From the NCBI GenBank assembly GCA_903847495.1, contig CAINDT010000348.1:1-7956 (forward strand): a stretch of DNA of 7,956 nt. The letters run 5' to 3'. A model generated the notes under the pieces. That model did not search any database. It saw only the letters and a list, made by a program, of their open reading frames with translations, and was not told the origin of the DNA. Source of the DNA: an uncultured Actinomycetes bacterium. Its GTDB lineage: Bacteria; Actinomycetota; Thermoleophilia; Gaiellales; F1-60-MAGs149. The translations under genes and the position numbers were made by a program. Numbering within the stretch: the first letter of the stretch is position 1; each line of letters starts with the position of its first letter. This document shows, in pieces, positions 5,290 through 7,956 of the stretch.

Positions 5290-6675
5290 TTACGCCGTCA
5301 GATCGGCGGCCATCTCCTCAAACGCGTCGACGAAGCGCGCGCAGTCCTCGATCGTGTGGGCGATCGAGAGCGTCCACTCCTCCTCACGGCCCGGGGTCAT
5401 GAAGACGCCGCGGTTCATGTTGTAGAGCCACGCCAGGTCGCACAGCTCGCCGTCCTGCTGGGCCTTGAAGGACTCGTAGTCGACGATCGGGTTCTTCGCG
5501 AACGTGACGCAGCCCTTCGAGCTGATGCCGACGGTGTAGCCCGGGAGGTTGTGCTTGTCGAGCACGGCCGAGCAGCCCTCGAGCATGAAGTCGTTGAGCG
5601 TATCGAGATGCGCGTAGGCCTCAGGCGTCAGCACCTCGAGCAGATTCGCGCGTGCCGCGGCCATGCCGAGTGGGTTGCCGTTGTACGTGCCGACCTGGTA
5701 GACGGAGCCGTCGCGGACGACCTCCATCACCTCGTCGGAACCGCCGATCGCGCCGATCGGCAGACCACCGCCGAGCGCCTTGGCAAGCGTCACCATGTCG
5801 GGCATCACGCCGAACTTCTCGACGGCGCCGCCCGCGGCGATCGTCATGCCGGTCTTGACCTCGTCGAAGATCAGGATGATGCCGTGCTTCTTCGTGATCT
5901 CACGGACAGCCTCGAGATAGCCAGGCTCCGGGAGCACGACGCCGAGGTTCATCATCGCCGCCTCCATGATCACGCAGGCGGGCAGACGGCCCTCCTCCGC
6001 GAGGCGCTCGATGCGGCGCTCCATCGCCGGGGCGTCGTTGAACGGCACCGGGATCGTCATGTCGGCCACGGCCTTCGGGATGCCGCCGCCGTACGGAAGC
6101 GACGCGTAGTTCTCGCGGTCGCCGATCGAGGCGTAATCCACGCCGATCGAGACCATCACGTAGTCGTGGTGGCCGTGGTACGAACCGAAGATCTTGATGA
6201 TCGTGTCACGGCCGGTGGCGGCACGCGCGATGCGGATCGCATCCATCGTGGCCTCGGAGCCCGAGTTCGTGTACCGCCACTGCGGCAGGCCCCAACGGCG
6301 CTTCAGCTCGTCGGCGACGATCACGGCATCCTCGGTCGGCGCGGCGAAGTGCGTGCCCTGCTCCATGCGCTCGACGACGGCCTTCGTGATGACCGGATGC
6401 GCGTGGCCCTGGACCATCGAGCCGAAGCCGTTGTGGAAATCGATCATCTCCGTGCCGTCGACGTCCCAGACGTGCGAGCCGACGCCGCGCTCGAGGTAGA
6501 TCGGCCACGGATCGCGGAACTGGTAGGACGAGGCGACGCCGCCCGACAGCGAGCCCTGCGCGCGCTCGTACATGCGACCCGAGCCGGCCGTGTTCGCATC
6601 CAGCTTCTGCGCCTCGCGGGCGGTGAGCTCCGCAATGCGCTCGCGGTCCAATTCGACGGGGGTGCGTACAGCCAT
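5290..6675 (-). CDS. HemL-like class III (PLP) aminotransferase/aminomutase
   Basis: A 461-residue fold-type I PLP enzyme of class III. The motif TLAKALGGGLPIGA places the PLP lysine at 299, with LIFDEVKTG (Asp271) and TNSGSEATMDAIRIAR (136-151). Closest to glutamate-1-semialdehyde 2,1-aminomutase: APTED, SYHGHHD, VYQVGT followed by GNP, and SIAHTIED all match HemL positions, as does the Glu before SIAH. It departs from HemL in the N-terminus (LSGGVASSYQF where HemL usually has PGGVNSPVRAF), in GTYNGNP for GTLSGNP, and in carrying ~30 extra residues before the domain. The role may be GSA aminomutase or a related amino- or keto-acid transaminase. The Met8-type gene upstream and hemW beyond it favour a tetrapyrrole role, by inference. 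It has its own promoter, a strong ribosome binding site and a terminator, so it looks monocistronic. Confidence 0.88.
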   Translation of the reverse strand: MAVRTPVELDRERIAELTAREAQKLDANTAGSGRMYERAQGSLSGGVASSYQFRDPWPIYLERGVGSHVWDVDGTEMIDFHNGFGSMVQGHAHPVITKAVVERMEQGTHFAAPTEDAVIVADELKRRWGLPQWRYTNSGSEATMDAIRIARAATGRDTIIKIFGSYHGHHDYVMVSIGVDYASIGDRENYASLPYGGGIPKAVADMTIPVPFNDAPAMERRIERLAEEGRLPACVIMEAAMMNLGVVLPEPGYLEAVREITKKHGIILIFDEVKTGMTIAAGGAVEKFGVMPDMVTLAKALGGGLPIGAIGGSDEVMEVVRDGSVYQVGTYNGNPLGMAAARANLLEVLTPEAYAHLDTLNDFMLEGCSAVLDKHNLPGYTVGISSKGCVTFAKNPIVDYESFKAQQDGELCDLAWLYNMNRGVFMTPGREEEWTLSIAHTIEDCARFVDAFEEMAADLTA

Positions 6676-6679
6676 GGTT

Positions 6680-6686
6680 CCTCCTC
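6680..6686 (-). promoter_or_regulatory. Strong ribosome binding site of the hemL-like gene
   Basis: Minus-strand GAGGAGG, 4 bases before the ATG at 6675. It is the best Shine-Dalgarno sequence in the window and fixes this start. Confidence 0.8.
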
Positions 6687-6715
6687 GGCGCCCTGATGGC
6701 GCGGTCAGTAGATAG

Positions 6716-6721
6716 ACGATA
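6716..6721 (-). promoter_or_regulatory. Candidate -10 hexamer of the hemL-like gene
   Basis: Minus-strand TATCGT, the same hexamer as at 42 and 4415. It predicts a 5' leader of about 34 bases that contains the ribosome binding site. An overlapping TATCTA at 6709-6714 is an alternative. Confidence 0.4.
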
Positions 6722-6725
6722 GGGG

Positions 6726-6770
6726 CGCTCCGGGGGGAGCGTCAATGCGTGAACCGCTCTAGGAAGCGGT
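6726..6770 (-). terminator. Two tandem hairpins at the 3' end of the Met8-type gene
   Basis: The first has stem ACCGCT/AGCGGT (6765-6770 with 6753-6758) around the stop codon. The second has stem CGCTCC/GGAGCG with a 4-base loop (6736-6741 with 6726-6731). Neither is followed by a T-run, so termination is only possible, not shown. If absent, this gene and the hemL-like gene (83 bases apart) could be cotranscribed. Confidence 0.3.
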
Positions 6771-7493
6771 GAACAGCGTCTCGGCGACGTCCTGGCGCTC
6801 GCGGATCAGCGCGCGCACGCCCTCGCTGTCGCCGTTGCGCAGCATCTCGATCGGATCGGGCTCGCCGTTGACGATCCCCTCGAAGAAGACCTTGCGATCG
6901 TCGTATGTGGGGAACAGATCCTTGGCCCAGCCGCGGATGCCGTTGAGCATCACCGCGAGCTCGGCGTGCGGCTCGCCATACGTCTCGAGGATCTCGCGCT
7001 TGAGGCGCTTGGCCAGTGCGGGACTCGCCCCGGACGTGGAGATCGCGATCGAGATCGGTCCGCTGCGCACGATCGCCGGCAGGATGAAGTTGCAGAGCGG
7101 CGGCACGTCGACGACGTTGACGAGCATCGCGCGCTCCTCGGCGGCGCGATAGATCGCGACGTTCAGCTCGGTGTCCTCGGTGGCTGCGACCACGAGCAGG
7201 TGGCCGACTAGGTCGTCGGGGGTGTACTCGCGCAGGTCGAGCGTGATCGCACCCTCGGCGGCGAGCTCCTCGACCTCCGGCACGGCCTGCTTGGCAACGA
7301 CGTGCACCTTCGCGTTGGCGGCGAGCAGGCCCTCGATCTTCTCGAGGCCGATCGGCCCGGCGCCGACCACGAGGCACGGGCGGCTGCCGAGATCCAGACA
7401 GGCCATGTAGAAGGTCTTCTCGAGCATCTTCGCGTTGCACGTGGCATCGCAGCGGTCGAGCTTGGCGTCGCAGACACAGGGGCGGGGAGGCAT
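6759..7493 (-). CDS. Precorrin-2 dehydrogenase / sirohydrochlorin ferrochelatase family (CysG N-domain, Met8-like)
   Basis: This family oxidises precorrin-2 to sirohydrochlorin with NAD and often inserts iron to give siroheme. The NAD site is in LVVGAGPIGLEKIEGLL (Gly44, Gly46, Gly49). The catalytic Asp is most likely Asp129 in VNVVDVPPLCNFILPAIV, matching Asp104 of E. coli CysG. STSGASPALAKRLKREI (152-168) is the family signature after the Rossmann part, followed by the helical C-domain (GWAKDLF, RKVFFEGI). No methyltransferase (CobA) domain is fused. The 244-residue reading starts at 7493 and carries a 22-residue extension with Cys at 6, 8, 15 and 19. A shorter start at 7427 (MLEKTFY) would give the usual N-terminus. 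A TAGGCT 7 bases before 7493 favours the long form, while 7427 has neither a ribosome binding site nor such a hexamer. Confidence 0.9.
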   Translation of the reverse strand: MPPRPCVCDAKLDRCDATCNAKMLEKTFYMACLDLGSRPCLVVGAGPIGLEKIEGLLAANAKVHVVAKQAVPEVEELAAEGAITLDLREYTPDDLVGHLLVVAATEDTELNVAIYRAAEERAMLVNVVDVPPLCNFILPAIVRSGPISIAISTSGASPALAKRLKREILETYGEPHAELAVMLNGIRGWAKDLFPTYDDRKVFFEGIVNGEPDPIEMLRNGDSEGVRALIRERQDVAETLFTAS

Positions 7494-7500
7494 GACGCAC

Positions 7501-7506
7501 AGCCTA
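7501..7506 (-). promoter_or_regulatory. Candidate -10 hexamer of the Met8-type gene
   Basis: Minus-strand TAGGCT lies 7 bases before the ATG at 7493. It supports the longer start with the Cys-rich extension and fits the leaderless spacing seen at nfo and gltX. Confidence 0.45.
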
Positions 7507-7533
7507 TCGCGGGCAGGCGGCGCGCGGATGGGT

Positions 7534-7539
7534 CACCAT
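7534..7539 (+). promoter_or_regulatory. Weak -10-like hexamer before hemW
   Basis: CACCAT lies 6 bases before the hemW ATG at 7546, keeping the conserved A and T of a -10 box. No ribosome binding site is seen. It faces the Met8-type promoter across a 52-base gap, so the two promoter regions must overlap. Confidence 0.25.
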
Positions 7540-7545
7540 CCGTCC

Positions 7546-7956
7546 ATGGGCGACGTCCGCCACCTGTACGTGCACGTCCCGTTCTGCGCGCATCGCTGCG
7601 GCTACTGCGACTTCGTGACGGTGACCGGGCACGACGAGCGTCACGTGGCGTACGTCGATGCGCTGCTGCGCGAGCTCGAGGGGCGCGGCGACGTGCTCGG
7701 CGAGGTCGAGACGGTCTACCTGGGCGGTGGCACGCCGTCGCGCCTCGGCGCCCCGCTGCTCGCGCGCCTGCTCGACGCGCTGCCGCAGGCGACGATCGAG
7801 ACCACGGTCGAGTGCAATCCGGAGGGCGTCGACGAGGCGCTTGCTGCGGTACTCGGCGAGCGCGGCATTCGCGTTTCGCTCGGCGCGCAGACCTTCGCGC
7901 AGCCATTGCTCGACGTGCTCGAGCGCGAAACCACGCCCGACCAGGTGCGCGCTGCC
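7546..7956 (+). CDS. hemW: HemW-type radical SAM protein (CPO-like), 5' part only
   Basis: The frame is open from ATG 7546 to the window edge (137 codons), so the C-terminal part is missing. The radical SAM cluster motif is C14-x3-C18-x2-C21 (CAHRCGYCDF). The GGGTPS motif is at 60-65, ECNPE follows, and RVSLGAQTF matches the RxSxGxQxF stretch of the family. The N-terminal LYVHVPFC is typical of HemW and HemN. The CDF ending of the cluster motif and the short N-terminus point to HemW, a heme-binding protein implicated in heme delivery, rather than HemN, the oxygen-independent coproporphyrinogen III dehydrogenase. Many databases still label HemW as coproporphyrinogen III oxidase-like. It starts 52 bases from the divergent Met8-type gene. 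Confidence 0.92.
   Translation, partial: MGDVRHLYVHVPFCAHRCGYCDFVTVTGHDERHVAYVDALLRELEGRGDVLGEVETVYLGGGTPSRLGAPLLARLLDALPQATIETTVECNPEGVDEALAAVLGERGIRVSLGAQTFAQPLLDVLERETTPDQVRAA

Noticed and set aside
4980..5402. Plus-strand ORF of 140 codons across the palindrome cluster, with DPDP motifs
   Set aside because: The repeated dipeptides come from the period of GGATCC, copy A is read in a different phase, there is no ribosome binding site or leaderless-type hexamer, and the 3' end runs antisense into the hemL-like gene.
5122..6696. Plus-strand ORF of 524 codons opposite the hemL-like gene
   Set aside because: Antisense shadow of a clear PLP enzyme with a strong ribosome binding site. The His/Asp/Arg-rich composition is typical of such frames.

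Overview
The window is GC-rich, gene-dense bacterial DNA with GC-ending codons in every gene. It reads as a high-GC actinomycetote. A Thermoleophilia-like lineage is my guess, resting mainly on a recalled resemblance of the small Cys-rich protein to proteins of that group and on a promoter style that looks leaderless. I cannot name a genus. It is mostly core metabolic DNA: no transposase, phage gene, CRISPR array, tRNA or rRNA was seen.

Layout. (1) 1-1596, + strand: a short leader with a possible 16-codon ORF, then gcvT and gcvH, the T and H proteins of the glycine cleavage system, 3 bases apart. No gcvP follows. (2) 1638-2030, +: a small cysteine-rich protein of unknown function whose 3' end overlaps the convergent nfo gene. 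(3) 1981-2871, -: endonuclease IV (AP endonuclease) with all nine metal ligands. (4) 2946-4382, +: glutamyl-tRNA synthetase, divergent from nfo. (5) 4429-4938, +: a small single-pass membrane protein with GxxxG repeats. (6) 4939-5289: a 351-base stretch with no credible gene but with the most unusual content here. It holds four copies of the self-complementary 12-mer GGATCCGGATCC (one with a single base change) inside larger palindromes, a G-rich mirror repeat, and a strong intrinsic terminator serving the next gene from the other side. (7) 5290-6675, -: a HemL-like class III aminotransferase. (8) 6759-7493, -: a precorrin-2 dehydrogenase/sirohydrochlorin ferrochelatase-type protein (CysG N-domain/Met8 family) with a Cys-rich N-terminal extension. 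(9) 7546-7956, +: the start of hemW (radical SAM, CPO-like), cut by the window edge.

How the genes relate. gcvT and gcvH act on the same lipoyl-carried aminomethyl group. GltX charges glutamate onto tRNA, and Glu-tRNA is the precursor of the C5 tetrapyrrole pathway. HemL (if that is its true role), the Met8-type enzyme and HemW all belong to tetrapyrrole or heme biology, so the right half is a loose tetrapyrrole neighbourhood, though not one operon.

Regulation. At seven of nine starts an A/T-skewed hexamer of the -10 type (TAnnnT, or the weaker CACnAT) lies 6-8 bases before the start codon, with no clear Shine-Dalgarno sequence. This pattern suggests leaderless transcripts. The exceptions are gcvH and the hemL-like gene, which have good purine-rich ribosome binding sites, and gcvT, whose start lies 3 bases after a TGA as at the gcvT-gcvH junction.
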